Assembly (NCBI RefSeq): GCF_009789235.1
Contig: NZ_WSTB01000004.1
Location: forward strand, 62,001-126,000
Reading direction: 5' to 3'
Length of the DNA stretch: 64,000 nt
From: Flavobacterium hydrocarbonoxydans
GTDB taxonomy: Bacteria; Bacteroidota; Bacteroidia; Flavobacteriales; Flavobacteriaceae
Below are positions 1-8,974 of this stretch, piece after piece. The notes under the pieces are model-generated. The model made no database searches and had not been told where the DNA came from. It saw only the letters and a program-made list of their open reading frames with translations. Each line of letters begins with the position of its first letter. Within the stretch, counting starts at the first letter, position 1. A program made the translations under genes and the position numbers.

Positions 1-1
1 A

Positions 2-232
2 GGGAATACAATTAGTTTGTTTCCAAATCCGGTTGCGGCTTATTTTACTTTAAATGTAGCGGCGGCAAAAGTGGAGGTTTATTCGTTATCCGGCCAATTG
101 GTGAAGAGTTTTGAACCAAAAGGAAATCAGGAATTTCAATTTGGCGTAAGCGAACTAAAAACCGGAATTTATGTTGTAAAAGCAATTGATGAGAATGATA
201 ACGTTCAGGTAATGAAATTTATCAAAAAATAA
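2..232 (+). CDS. C-terminal end of a T9SS-secreted protein (partial)
   Basis: Only the last 76 or so residues lie in the window; the reading frame is open to the left edge. The visible part is a type A sorting domain of the Por/type IX secretion system: an SLFPNPV start, a VEVYSLSGQLVKSF strand, a LKTGIYVVKA strand and a basic tail ending MKFIKK. In this family the domain directs the preceding (unseen) protein across the outer membrane and is then removed. A hairpin terminator follows about 20 bp after the stop. What the secreted protein does cannot be told from here. Confidence 0.9.
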   Translation, partial: GNTISLFPNPVAAYFTLNVAAAKVEVYSLSGQLVKSFEPKGNQEFQFGVSELKTGIYVVKAIDENDNVQVMKFIKK

Positions 233-252
233 TATTTTTGGTTAGTAATTTG

Positions 253-287
253 AAAAGGCTGTCTTGCAATATAGACAGCCTTTTTTA
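253..287 (+). terminator. Rho-independent terminator after the T9SS protein
   Basis: A stem of AAAAGGCTGTC and GACAGCCTTTT closes a 10-base loop and runs into a T tract. The A tract on the other side could let it also serve the leftward gene ending at 291. Confidence 0.85.
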
Positions 288-290
288 TTT

Positions 291-515
291 CTATTTTTTA
301 TTGTTATACTCTCCAATTAATGCGTAGTAACCAAAGACTCCCATGCCTACCACAATCAAAGGAGTAAGGATAAACAGTATAATGATTCCAAATACTAAAT
401 CTTCTTGTTGGTCAGACAGAAACTTGGGTAAACCAAATTCAAATACACAAAAATAGGCGGCAGCAATGGCTAGTAGAATCCAGATAATGCCTAAAAGTTG
501 TTTCAATAAATTCAT
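291..515 (-). CDS. Small two-span membrane protein (DUF6814-like) paired with the MFS transporter
   Basis: About 74 residues with two hydrophobic segments (roughly 6-27 and 42-68), starting MNLLKQLLGI and ending FGYYALIGEYNNKK. I chose the ATG at 515; a TTG three codons upstream is possible but less likely. It starts 10 bp after the transporter stop, so the two are probably co-transcribed. Similar short proteins (which I recall as DUF6814) sit behind MHS-type transporters in Bacteroidota, which suggests an accessory subunit; that role is inference. Family name given from memory. Confidence 0.6.
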   Translation of the reverse strand: MNLLKQLLGIIWILLAIAAAYFCVFEFGLPKFLSDQQEDLVFGIIILFILTPLIVVGMGVFGYYALIGEYNNKK

Positions 516-525
516 TTTTAGCAAA

Positions 526-2022
526 TTAAAGGTGAGTAGTTTTATTTTTATTATCTATATAAATTAATCCAATTACAAAACACACTGAGGCTATGATGAT
601 AGGATACCAAAGCCCATCCAGATAGTAATCGCTTTTGCCGGATGCTTTGGCATGTGTTACAAAATAGGTGGAAATAGCCGGAAGTAAACCACCAAAAATT
701 CCATTTCCTACATGGTAAGGCAAAGACATCGATGTATATCTGATTTTTGTTGGAAACATTTCAACTAGAAAAGCAGCAATAGGCCCATATACCATGGTCA
801 CAAATAAAACCTGAACAAAGACCAAGAATATCAAGGCCCATTTGTCTTGCAGATTAATCGTAATCGACTTAGTGATCTGAGGTTCTTTTTTATGGGCAAA
901 ATGAGTCTTTTTCTCTATTAAAAATGTACCATCATTGTAGGTTTTCTGCGTAGTATAAATAGAATCTTTATCCTTATTGATCTCCAGGTTTTGTTTTGTT
1001 TCAGAGAGAAGTTCTGTTTTAAGAGCCAGATCTGTTGTCTCATACATCGTTCTGTAAATAGGTCTGTACAATAGGATAGCCAATAACATTCCGCCTAGCA
1101 TAATATATTTTCGGCCTACTTTATCACTCAGCCATCCAAAGACAATAAAAAACGGAGTTCCTAATAACAACGCAATTCCCAGTAACTCATCTACCTGCGA
1201 TGAATCGATATTCATAACAGTCTTCATGAAACTCATGGCATAAAACTGACCGGTGTACCAAACAACGCCCTGCCCCATAGTTGCTCCAAATAGTGCCAGC
1301 AATACAAACTTTAAATTATAGCGATTCCCGAAACTTTCCTTCAGCGGATTAGCACTGGTGGTACCTTCTTTTTTTGCCTTAGCAAATACAGGAGATTCAT
1401 CCATGTTTTTCCTGATGAGGTACGAAACACCTACCATTACGATAGAAACCCAAAAAGGAACACGCCATCCCCAGGTATCAAAATCTTCGGGAGTAAGGAT
1501 ATTTTTAGTAGCCAGAATTACCATCAACGAAATAAATAATCCAACGGTGGCTGTAGTCTGAATCCAGGATGTCCAATAGCCTTTTTGACCCGCAGGAGAG
1601 TGCTCAGCTACGTAGGTTGCAGCTCCGCCATATTCGCCGCCAAGAGCCAAACCCTGAAGCAGACGTAATAACAATACCAATACAGGAGCCATAAAGCCAA
1701 TAGTATCATAACTAGGGATACAGCCTATCAAAAAAGTAGAACCGCCCATTAATAATAAAGTAGCCATGAAGGTATATTTTCTTCCAATGATGTCTCCTAA
1801 TCTTCCAAAGAATAAAGCACCAAAAGGACGTACTACAAAACCGGCAGCAAAAGTAGCAAGAGTAGATAAAAAGGCAGCGGTAGGATTGTCACTAGGGAAG
1901 AACTTGGTTGAAATCACGACGGCTAAACTTCCGAAAATATAGAAATCATACCATTCGATCATTGTGCCCATTGAGGAGGCGGAAATTACTTTCCAAATGC
2001 CTTTCGTAGAATCTTTACTCAT
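526..2022 (-). CDS. MFS transporter of the metabolite:proton symporter (MHS) type
   Basis: A 498-residue inner-membrane protein with about 12 predicted spans. The N-terminal part, with GTMIEWYDFYIFG and the loop motif GRLGDIIGRKYTF, is typical of the MHS branch (ProP, KgtP, ShiA relatives) that imports organic acids or osmolytes with protons. A second copy of the loop motif, GWLSDKVGRKY, begins the second half. A hydrophilic insert of about 60 residues (near 335-400) lies between spans and is longer than in ProP. The substrate cannot be told. It is followed directly by the small membrane protein at 291-515. Confidence 0.85.
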   Translation of the reverse strand: MSKDSTKGIWKVISASSMGTMIEWYDFYIFGSLAVVISTKFFPSDNPTAAFLSTLATFAAGFVVRPFGALFFGRLGDIIGRKYTFMATLLLMGGSTFLIGCIPSYDTIGFMAPVLVLLLRLLQGLALGGEYGGAATYVAEHSPAGQKGYWTSWIQTTATVGLFISLMVILATKNILTPEDFDTWGWRVPFWVSIVMVGVSYLIRKNMDESPVFAKAKKEGTTSANPLKESFGNRYNLKFVLLALFGATMGQGVVWYTGQFYAMSFMKTVMNIDSSQVDELLGIALLLGTPFFIVFGWLSDKVGRKYIMLGGMLLAILLYRPIYRTMYETTDLALKTELLSETKQNLEINKDKDSIYTTQKTYNDGTFLIEKKTHFAHKKEPQITKSITINLQDKWALIFLVFVQVLFVTMVYGPIAAFLVEMFPTKIRYTSMSLPYHVGNGIFGGLLPAISTYFVTHAKASGKSDYYLDGLWYPIIIASVCFVIGLIYIDNKNKTTHL

Positions 2023-2348
2023 ATATGCTATTGTGTTTTTGGCAACAAATAAAATTATAAAATATTAGTTTACTAATATAAGAGTTATTTGTTTACCTAT
2101 TCAATACTTTTTTAACAATCTGTATTTATTTGTTGACAGACAATTTAAAATTGTTGAGACTAATGTTTAAAGGTGACAGAAATAGTTTTATGAAAGTAAT
2201 ATTGGTGTCATTTGCCAAATAAACCAACATTAGTTTGTAAAGTGAGCTTAGTTTTATTCCATAAAAAAACTCCTTAATTGCTTAAGGAGTTTTTGCTTTT
2301 TAATAGTATATAGATACAATCTACGTAGCTCTTTTGTTTATGTTACTA
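2023..2348. other. Gene-free gap upstream of the MFS transporter
   Basis: AT-rich, no credible gene. It holds the sulfatase terminator at 2265-2294 and, at 2207-2220, TGTCATTTGCCAAA, which matches the reverse complement of the dyad before the Crp-like regulator (7435-7450) except for one base. If real this would be a third site of that regulator, about 190 bp before the transporter start. Confidence 0.4.
2265..2294 (-). terminator. Terminator of the arylsulfatase transcript
   Basis: A 12-bp stem AAAAACTCCTTA / TAAGGAGTTTTT with a 6-base loop. Read leftward it ends in a run of T, about 55 bp beyond the sulfatase stop. Confidence 0.85.
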
Positions 2349-4739
2349 TTATCCTTTCGGTAGCGTGATTGTAACTTTTTCAATTTCTCCCTGAAAGAAA
2401 AATGGAGCATCATAATCTCTGGTTATAGGAGTACCAAAATCTTCCCCTACATCTAAAGTTTCATCAGCTGAGAAACGACTCGGAATTGTTCTGGCAATAT
2501 CTCCTTCTGCTACTTTATTTCCATCTACTAAAATAGTAGCTTTTGCCGGTTTACCAGCTCCGCCACCTGCATAATCAAATTTCAAAAGAATAGTGTGTTT
2601 ACCAGCTGTTAAAGCTGTTGGAGATTGAATTGTCCATTTGTGTTCTGGGTAATGTGAAAAAGCATAAGAGAATGTTGGTTTTCCTTTTTGCAGCATTAAA
2701 GCTAAACCTCCAAAATATCCACCTTGCGTAACAATCATACCTTCTTCACCTGCTTTTACTTCTACTTCTGCAGTAATGGTGAAAGAAGTATTTTTCATAT
2801 TTGGCGCCATACCTTCCGTAATACGTGAATTACCTTCATGATAAACAAACTCATTTCTTCCTTTGTTTAAGTTCGGACGGTTTTCAGGATTTACTCTGTC
2901 GATATAACGGTCATCAAAAGGGAATACTTTATATTTTGCAGCTTCAGCCATAAAAGCGGCCTGCATTTCTTTTAGCTTCTCAGGATTTTTTGCTGCAATA
3001 TTGTTAGATTGTGTAAAATCTTTTGTTAAGTCATACAATTCCCATTTATAATCTTTTACAGGATCTTCTGATGGTACAGGGTGTCCTTGCCAAGGTAAGT
3101 TTTTAGGAGTGGTACTTGCCATCCACCCATCTTTATAAATAGCTCTATTGGCAATTACTTCAAAATATTGGGTCGTATGTGTTTCAGGTGCGTTTGCATT
3201 ATCAAAAGAGTACACCAAACTTGTTCCTGCCATTGGCTCTTGTTTAAAACCATCTACACTTTTTGGAGCAGGTATGTTTGCTGCTTCCAGAATGGTCGGA
3301 ACAATATCTGTAATATGAGCAAACTGGCTACGAACTTGTCCTGTTTGTTTGATTCTTGCTGGCCAGGAAATAACCATCCCTGTACGGCTACCACCTAAAT
3401 GCGATGCAATTTTTTTATCCCATTGGTAAGGTGCATTCATGGCATGTGCCCAGCTTTGAGAATAATGTTCAGCTTGCCAGGCTCCTCCAAATTCATCTAA
3501 ATGTTTTAGCATATATTCTTCTGTATCTACCAGACCATTTGCTAATACCCCTAATTCACTAGTTAATCCGTAACCTGTAGGGTCTTCAGCACTGGCACCA
3601 TTATCACCCATAATAAAGATAACCATGGTATTGTTTTCTTCTCCTAAATCTTTGATGGTTTCAAGAATTCTTCCAATTTCGTAATCACAATACGCTAACA
3701 TCGCAGCATATACTTCCATTTCTCTGGCAGCTACTTTTTTCAAACCTGGAGTCAGTTTATCCCATTTTTGATAATCATTTGGGGTAGGAGCTAATTTTGC
3801 ATCAGCAGGTATAATTCCTAATCTTTTTTGATTTTCATACGTGGCAATACGCTGTTTGTCAAATCCCTGATCAAATTTTCCTTTAAATTTAGCAATCCAT
3901 TCTTTAGGTGCCTGATGCGGAGCATGTGCTGTTCCTGGTGTATAGTAAGCAAAGAAAGGTTTTTTAGGCGATACTGCTTTTTGAGTCTGAATCCAATGGA
4001 TGGCGTGATCGGCTAAATCTTTGTCTAAGATATAATCTTCATCCACTTTTCCATCTTTCAAATACGGATCGATAGGTTTTGTGTTTTCCATAATTGCAGG
4101 TCTAAACTGATGGGCATCTGCTCCAAGGAAACCATAGAAATATTCGAAACCTAAACCGGTTGGCCATAGATTGAAAGGACCTGCTGGTGATGACTGCCAG
4201 TCTGGTACATTATGATTTTTACCAAACCATGAAGTTCCATAACCATTATCTGTTAATATTTTACCTATAGTAGCTACACTTTTCGGCACTAAACTGTTGT
4301 AGCCAGGAAATGGAGTTGAGAACTCCATAATGATACCTGTTGCGGCTGTATGGTGATTTCTACCTGTAATAAGTGCTGCTCTTGAAGGAGAACAAACTGC
4401 AGTAGTATGAAAACGATTGTATTTTAATCCGTTTGCTGCAAGCGCATCAAAGTTGGGTGTCGGGATAGGTCCTCCAAAAGCAGAACTGGCACCAAAACCA
4501 ACATCATCAATCATAATCAACAAGACATTTGGAGCACCTTCTGGAGCACCAATTTCTTTTGGCCAGTCAATTTTGTCCGAATCTTTAATGGTAGGAGCTA
4601 TTTTTCCCACTTTTTGATAGGGCTCAATAGGCAAAACTGTTCTGTCAGGCCAGTTTTGAGAAGATGTAGTTTCCTGCGCATTCATTGCGGTAAAAGAAAA
4701 TACAGCTATAAATCCTGTAAGTAAAAAGTTTTTTTTCAT
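2349..4739 (-). CDS. Exported arylsulfatase (Cys-type, AtsA-like)
   Basis: A 796-residue sulfatase that hydrolyses sulfate esters. It has a signal peptide (MKKNFLLTGF onwards, likely cut after ...AMNA). The metal-binding DD pair is at 78-79 in LIMIDDVGFG. The signature CSPSRAALITGR begins at Cys116, the residue converted to formylglycine; further metal ligands lie in IMGDNGAS. After the catalytic domain, residues of about 660-796 form a beta-rich tail. The length fits the long AtsA-type branch (about 780 residues). No maturase gene lies nearby. A membrane AraC-type regulator ends 71 bp upstream on the same strand and probably controls it. Substrate unknown. Confidence 0.9.
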   Translation of the reverse strand: MKKNFLLTGFIAVFSFTAMNAQETTSSQNWPDRTVLPIEPYQKVGKIAPTIKDSDKIDWPKEIGAPEGAPNVLLIMIDDVGFGASSAFGGPIPTPNFDALAANGLKYNRFHTTAVCSPSRAALITGRNHHTAATGIIMEFSTPFPGYNSLVPKSVATIGKILTDNGYGTSWFGKNHNVPDWQSSPAGPFNLWPTGLGFEYFYGFLGADAHQFRPAIMENTKPIDPYLKDGKVDEDYILDKDLADHAIHWIQTQKAVSPKKPFFAYYTPGTAHAPHQAPKEWIAKFKGKFDQGFDKQRIATYENQKRLGIIPADAKLAPTPNDYQKWDKLTPGLKKVAAREMEVYAAMLAYCDYEIGRILETIKDLGEENNTMVIFIMGDNGASAEDPTGYGLTSELGVLANGLVDTEEYMLKHLDEFGGAWQAEHYSQSWAHAMNAPYQWDKKIASHLGGSRTGMVISWPARIKQTGQVRSQFAHITDIVPTILEAANIPAPKSVDGFKQEPMAGTSLVYSFDNANAPETHTTQYFEVIANRAIYKDGWMASTTPKNLPWQGHPVPSEDPVKDYKWELYDLTKDFTQSNNIAAKNPEKLKEMQAAFMAEAAKYKVFPFDDRYIDRVNPENRPNLNKGRNEFVYHEGNSRITEGMAPNMKNTSFTITAEVEVKAGEEGMIVTQGGYFGGLALMLQKGKPTFSYAFSHYPEHKWTIQSPTALTAGKHTILLKFDYAGGGAGKPAKATILVDGNKVAEGDIARTIPSRFSADETLDVGEDFGTPITRDYDAPFFFQGEIEKVTITLPKG

Positions 4740-4776
4740 AAGGTTATTATTTATTAATTAATCAATAGTATAGATT

Positions 4777-4812
4777 AATAAGAATTGCTAACAGGCATTA
4801 GTAATTCTTATT
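4777..4812 (-). promoter_or_regulatory. 15-bp inverted repeat between the AraC regulator and the sulfatase
   Basis: AATAAGAATTGCTAA at 4777-4791 and TTAGTAATTCTTATT at 4798-4812 pair with a single mismatch around a 6-base loop. The outer arm overlaps the stop codon of the regulator gene and the inner end lies about 37 bp before the sulfatase ATG. It could be a weak terminator or attenuator, or a dyad operator; there is no clean T tract. Confidence 0.55.
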
Positions 4813-5995
4813 ATATGACTTGTTTCTTTGGGTTGGATTTTAAATATTTCCCTGGAGATTCTCCTATCTCACGTTTAAAGGCTACATTAAAGGTTACTCT
4901 GTTTGCGAATCCCGATTTCATTGCTAATGCTTCTATCGTAAATTGTTTTAAATCCGGATTATCAGTTAGGGTAAAAAAGTATTGAATACGGTAACTGTTT
5001 ATCCAGGTATTAAAATTAGACTTGAAATGATGATTGATAATATTAGATATGATATAAACCGGAATATTGGTTAAATCTGCCAATTTGTGAAGGCTAAGAT
5101 TGGGCTCTATAAAAGGTTTGTCGTTCTCCATAAACAAAACCAGTTGACCTATGTGGTCTGCAACTATCTCATAATCAAATTTGCTCTTGGGTATTTCATC
5201 TGTTTTACCGTTTTCGTTAAACTCTACTAGTATATCCTGCTGGTTATCCTGTTTATCAGTACGTTGATTAAAACGTAATGAATGGGAACCATACATAACA
5301 CCGGGTGAAAACAAAAGGTAGATGCCGGAAGCAAATAATGGGGTGCCTAAAGTTACAGAAAAAATATGATTATTCCACCATTGTGGATTGTTTGTAATTC
5401 CATAAATATTTACAAGAGTCAAAGGCAGGAAAATAAGAGCCAGTGTCAGTAAAAAATGAAATACATTTTTATTTTGAGGGTGTTTATATGGCTTATTATT
5501 ATACAAAAGAATACCAATTAGTATATGATTAAATACGGCCCAATAGGTTCTTAGGCCAAAATGAAAGGTAGGATGTACCAGCCAGCCTTCAGCAAACGTA
5601 TTTTTATTATTCAAAAGATTATTTTTTACAATAAGTATCTTTTCATTATTGGATAACAGAAAAAAAGGAATCATATCTATACAATAAAATAAGGCCGGAA
5701 CCATAAATAAAACATCCATTTTCTTAAACATCCTGCCCGGATACAGCATATTACGTATAAACAGGTACATAAAAGGATATATCAGATAGCCAAAAATATT
5801 TCCTGTTCGGGACAGATAAGGAACCTTTGCAATAGTATTTGTATCTATGAGCCATGTGGCAAATAAAGCGTACATCAGGCAAAAAAGACTCCCTATTAAT
5901 AACCAATTATTCTTCTCTTTTTTTACGCCATACGTTATCAACAGACTAATGACAAGTAAACCAATAAACAATGCCGTAAAAATGAAATTATTCAT
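4811..5995 (-). CDS. Membrane-bound AraC-family transcriptional regulator
   Basis: 394 residues. The first 230 or so contain about seven hydrophobic spans, followed by a cytoplasmic linker and a C-terminal AraC/XylS double helix-turn-helix (about 285-390: LSLHKLADLTNIPVYIISNI, then the signature part ending KREIGESPGKYLKS). This layout, a membrane sensor fused to an AraC domain, is common in Bacteroidota. The gene lies directly upstream of the arylsulfatase on the same strand, so it likely senses an envelope or extracellular signal and controls sulfatase expression. The ligand is unknown. Confidence 0.85.
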   Translation of the reverse strand: MNNFIFTALFIGLLVISLLITYGVKKEKNNWLLIGSLFCLMYALFATWLIDTNTIAKVPYLSRTGNIFGYLIYPFMYLFIRNMLYPGRMFKKMDVLFMVPALFYCIDMIPFFLLSNNEKILIVKNNLLNNKNTFAEGWLVHPTFHFGLRTYWAVFNHILIGILLYNNKPYKHPQNKNVFHFLLTLALIFLPLTLVNIYGITNNPQWWNNHIFSVTLGTPLFASGIYLLFSPGVMYGSHSLRFNQRTDKQDNQQDILVEFNENGKTDEIPKSKFDYEIVADHIGQLVLFMENDKPFIEPNLSLHKLADLTNIPVYIISNIINHHFKSNFNTWINSYRIQYFFTLTDNPDLKQFTIEALAMKSGFANRVTFNVAFKREIGESPGKYLKSNPKKQVI

Positions 5996-6880
5996 AAAGA
6001 TTAAAAGTTAACCTATTTAATATAAAATGTATTTTATGCCTGTTATATCCTATTTAGTAGTATATACCCAAGGAAGCTGCAAATTTTTGTACTAAAATTA
6101 GGAATAAAGAATGAAATAAGTAAAATAAAATTTCAAATAACGTGGTTTTATTTAATCTCCTTTAAGAATTTTACTATAAATTTTAAAATTCAAAGTTAGT
6201 AATGTTTTAGTGACATAACTAGAGCTGCTATTTAATAACCGCTTTAAATTTGTATTGATTTGATGAATATTTACATTTTACAACCGTTTTGTAGAAGGTT
6301 TTCCATTGATTGATTAAACAACTATCCCAAAGCAAGCTTCATTAGAAATTTACAAGAAATAATAAACAACACATTTAGATAGACCTTTTTTTGTAAATAT
6401 TCGGGTTGATTGATACCTGTCTAATTTTATAACCACTTTAATAGGTGTCCAATATTTTAGTAGTAAAGCTTTTGCGGGAGAGGCTGCTCTTTATTCAGAT
6501 ATGCAGAAAGATGGCTGCTAAAAAAATAGTTAAAAATCTAACAGATTAAAACACCTCTATCAATAGGAACAAATTTCACCTTTCTAAATCAACAGCTTCT
6601 GAGACAATCTTAGACCTCTTTAGTATAAAGAAAAAACGGCTTCAGTTTCTGTATGATGAGGTAAGGCTGCTTTAAATTTCTTTTAAATGGAAGATAGGAC
6701 TCTTCAGCCTGAATTCTTAAAAACAACACTTTTACCGGATGGCTTTTTTAGGGTATTAAAAGAAGCAAACCTAAAAAACCAAACACGCTTTGATGGAATA
6801 AAAAGAAGGTGATTTTTTTTATAGCAAAACTAAAAAGCCATAAAAATCCTTATCATAAATAGATTTCAGAGTAGAGCTTT
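5996..6880. other. AT-rich gene-free stretch
   Basis: No open reading frame with recognisable protein features on either strand, no clear RNA gene. It contains the promoter side of the AraC regulator and precedes the 21-bp repeat array. Its many stops in all frames could fit a decayed gene or insertion remnant, but I recognise no family. Confidence 0.5.
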
Positions 6881-7220
6881 GGTTCGGTACTTGTCCGGAT
6901 AGGTTTTCAATACCTCGCACCCGGTCGGGAACCCCGCTGACCCGGTTCTAAGGTCCGCTAGATAGGTTCCAAACCCCGCTGGATAGGTTCGGAACCACCT
7001 CGCACCCGGTCTGGAACCTATCTGGATAGGTTCGGGACTGGGTCAGTATAGGTTCGGAACCTATCCAGATAGGTCTGGAACCAGGTCTCGATAGGTTCGG
7101 AACCTGTCGGACGGACCTTAGAACCTATCCAGCGGGGTTCGGAACCGGGTTAGATAGGTTCAAGACCGGGTAGGTATAGGTTGGCAACCTATCCGGATAG
7201 GTTGCCGACCGGGTCGAATC
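6881..7220. repeat. Array of 16 palindromic units phased every 21-22 bp
   Basis: A strikingly GC-rich island in an AT-rich gap. The GGTT/GGTC core recurs at 6881, 6902, 6923, 6944, 6965, 6986, 7008, 7029, 7051, 7072, 7094, about 7113, 7136, 7157, 7179 and 7200. The commonest unit is GGTTCGGAACC (self-complementary but for its centre) followed by TATCCGGATA (a perfect palindrome). Spacers come in two main types, ending GATA or ACCC just before the next core. Units are contiguous, so there are no CRISPR-like unique spacers, and the mixed 21/22 spacing breaks any reading frame. Adjacent units can pair with each other. Confidence 0.9.
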
Positions 7221-7434
7221 AGTAAAAAACGGCTCCAACGGAGTTTAGAATCTATCTGAAGTAACCATAAACCTCTTCTGATAAGTTCCCAATCGGATTA
7301 CAGGAAACTACAGTCTCATTTTATAAGTAAAAAATCAAAAGTCAGGCATATTTAGGATGCCTACTAAACCGTAAACAGTACAGAATGGGTGCCAGGCAAA
7401 ATGATAAGAAGTTCGATGATGAGGAAGGCAACTT

Positions 7435-7469
7435 TTTGCCAAATGACAAATAGTAAAAAAATAACTTTG
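7435..7469 (+). promoter_or_regulatory. Dyad operator and -7 box before the Crp-like regulator
   Basis: TTTGCCAAATGACAAA (7435-7450) is a dyad of the form TTTGYC-AAAT-GRCAAA. A perfect Bacteroidota -7 element TAACTTTG lies at 7462-7469, 15 bp before the ATG. The same dyad occurs before the next gene (8061-8076), so autoregulation by the regulator encoded here is likely (inference). Confidence 0.55.
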
Positions 7470-7483
7470 ATTAACTTGCACGC

Positions 7484-8053
7484 ATGAAAGACTTTATAAA
7501 CTATATACTGCAGTTTGGTGACTTAAACCAACAGCAAATTGACCTCATTATCAATAAGGCTACTGTGCTGGAACTTCCTAAAGATGCCTATTTTTCGGAA
7601 GCAGGTAAAATTGCACAACAAGTGGGTTTTGTTTTAGAGGGTGTTATACGGGTGTGTTATTATAATAATAAAGGAGAAGAGATTACCAAATACTTTATTG
7701 TAGAAAATAATATGGTGGTCGATCTGGAAAGTTTCGAAAACGAGATTTGTTCGAATGCGTACGTGCAGGCCATAACCGATTGCAAACTGCTGGTGTTTTC
7801 GAGGAAAGACTGGAAAGAACTGCTGGACACTATTATTCCCTGGGAAGCGATAGTGCATAAAATTATTTCGAAAGCATTGCGACAAAAAGTAGAAAGAAGA
7901 AGCCCGCTGGTGACAGAAGATGCTACGACACGTTATGTCATGTTTCTGAAAATTTATCCTAATCTGGTTAATCTTATACCGCTTTCCTATATTGCTTCTT
8001 ATCTGGGCATCACGCAATCTTCTTTAAGCCGCATCAGAAAAAGCATCCGTTAA
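7484..8053 (+). CDS. Crp/Fnr-family transcriptional regulator
   Basis: 189 residues. Residues of about 20-115 form a cyclic-nucleotide-binding-type beta roll (EAGKIAQQVGFVLEGVIRVCYYNNKGEE is the characteristic hairpin region), and the C-terminal part (about 145-189) has a short helix-turn-helix, YIASYLGITQSSLSRIRKSI. There are no Fnr-type cysteine clusters, so iron-sulfur sensing is not indicated. Such small Bacteroidota Crp-like proteins often control a neighbouring oxidoreductase. Here an SDR gene follows 77 bp downstream and shares its operator motif, so they probably form a regulator-target pair. Confidence 0.85.
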   Translation: MKDFINYILQFGDLNQQQIDLIINKATVLELPKDAYFSEAGKIAQQVGFVLEGVIRVCYYNNKGEEITKYFIVENNMVVDLESFENEICSNAYVQAITDCKLLVFSRKDWKELLDTIIPWEAIVHKIISKALRQKVERRSPLVTEDATTRYVMFLKIYPNLVNLIPLSYIASYLGITQSSLSRIRKSIR

Positions 8054-8060
8054 GTTGCTT

Positions 8061-8105
8061 TTTGTCAAATGGCAAATGATTTCATTTTTAAACGGAGCAC
8101 CTTTG
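8061..8105 (+). promoter_or_regulatory. Second copy of the dyad operator, before the SDR gene
   Basis: TTTGTCAAATGGCAAA at 8061-8076 matches the dyad at 7435-7450 at 14 of 16 positions with the two changes being symmetric. CACCTTTG at 8098-8105 resembles a -7 box with one mismatch, 25 bp before the ATG at 8131. Confidence 0.5.
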
Positions 8106-8130
8106 CTTCAATAATCTTAAATCATACAAA

Positions 8131-8865
8131 ATGAAGTCAGTACTAATAACAGGAGCCAATAGAAGCATTGGTTTGGAAACCGCAAAGCAGCTTTCGGAAA
8201 AAGGATTGTTTGTTTACCTGGGGAGCCGCAGCCTTGAGAACGGAAAAGCGGTAGTAAAAGAATTAAACGAGAATGGATTTCAAAATATCAAAGCCATTCA
8301 GATTGATGTTACGAATCCCGACTCTGTTCTGGAGGCCAAAAATACTATAGAAAAGGAGCAGGGAAAACTAGATATCCTGATTAACAATGCCGGAATCTTA
8401 GGCGTTAATCCGCAACCGGCATCGGATACGGCTATCGAGAATATTCAGGAAATATTTGAGACTAATTTCTTTGGTGTCATTCGTGTTACACAACAATTTT
8501 TGGAACTATTAAAAAAATCAGATAGTCCCATAATTAGTAACATTACTTCCGGACTAGCTTCGCTGACGTTGCATAGTGATCCGGACTGGAAATATTATGC
8601 GGTTAAAACAGCTGGCTACGGAACATCGAAGGCGGCACTAAATGCGTACACGATTGCATTAGCTCACGAATTGAAAGACACTTTTAGAGTAAATGTAATA
8701 GATCCGGGCTACACCGCAACAGATTTTAATCATCATAGCGGACCTGGAACAATAGCAAGTGCAGCTACTTTTATCATCAAACACACCCTTACAGATGAGA
8801 ATGGACCAACAGGTAAATTCTTTAGTAATGATATCGAGGATGAAAGCGGAATAAGCCCGTGGTAA
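8131..8865 (+). CDS. SDR-family NAD(P)-dependent oxidoreductase
   Basis: 244 residues of a classical short-chain dehydrogenase/reductase. The cofactor motif TGANRSIG is at 7-14, NNAG at 85-88, and the catalytic Ser140, Tyr163 and Lys167 lie in NITS and YGTSK. The family reduces or oxidises small carbonyl or hydroxyl compounds in the cytoplasm; the substrate is not evident. The gene has its own operator-like dyad, shared with the Crp-like regulator just upstream, and ends at a strong terminator. Confidence 0.9.
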   Translation: MKSVLITGANRSIGLETAKQLSEKGLFVYLGSRSLENGKAVVKELNENGFQNIKAIQIDVTNPDSVLEAKNTIEKEQGKLDILINNAGILGVNPQPASDTAIENIQEIFETNFFGVIRVTQQFLELLKKSDSPIISNITSGLASLTLHSDPDWKYYAVKTAGYGTSKAALNAYTIALAHELKDTFRVNVIDPGYTATDFNHHSGPGTIASAATFIIKHTLTDENGPTGKFFSNDIEDESGISPW

Positions 8866-8906
8866 AAAAATATCAATTCGCGTTCTGCAAAAGATTGCGC
8901 GATACA

Positions 8907-8941
8907 AAAAACCTCCAAAGTCAATGATTTTGGAGGTTTTT
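8907..8941 (+). terminator. Terminator after the SDR gene
   Basis: A 13-bp stem AAAAACCTCCAAA / TTTGGAGGTTTTT followed by T-rich sequence. Being symmetric, it may also serve the leftward permease gene ending at 8975. Confidence 0.85.
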
Positions 8942-8974
8942 ATTATTTTGTGATGCCGTAAAGAATAAATTACC

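Noticed and set aside
3168..4617. Several short rightward reading frames inside the sulfatase gene
   Set aside because: They are antisense shadows with unlikely protein composition and no start context; similar shadows in other genes were left out.
6881..7220. CRISPR array
   Set aside because: Units are contiguous and self-similar throughout, with no unique spacers and no cas genes.
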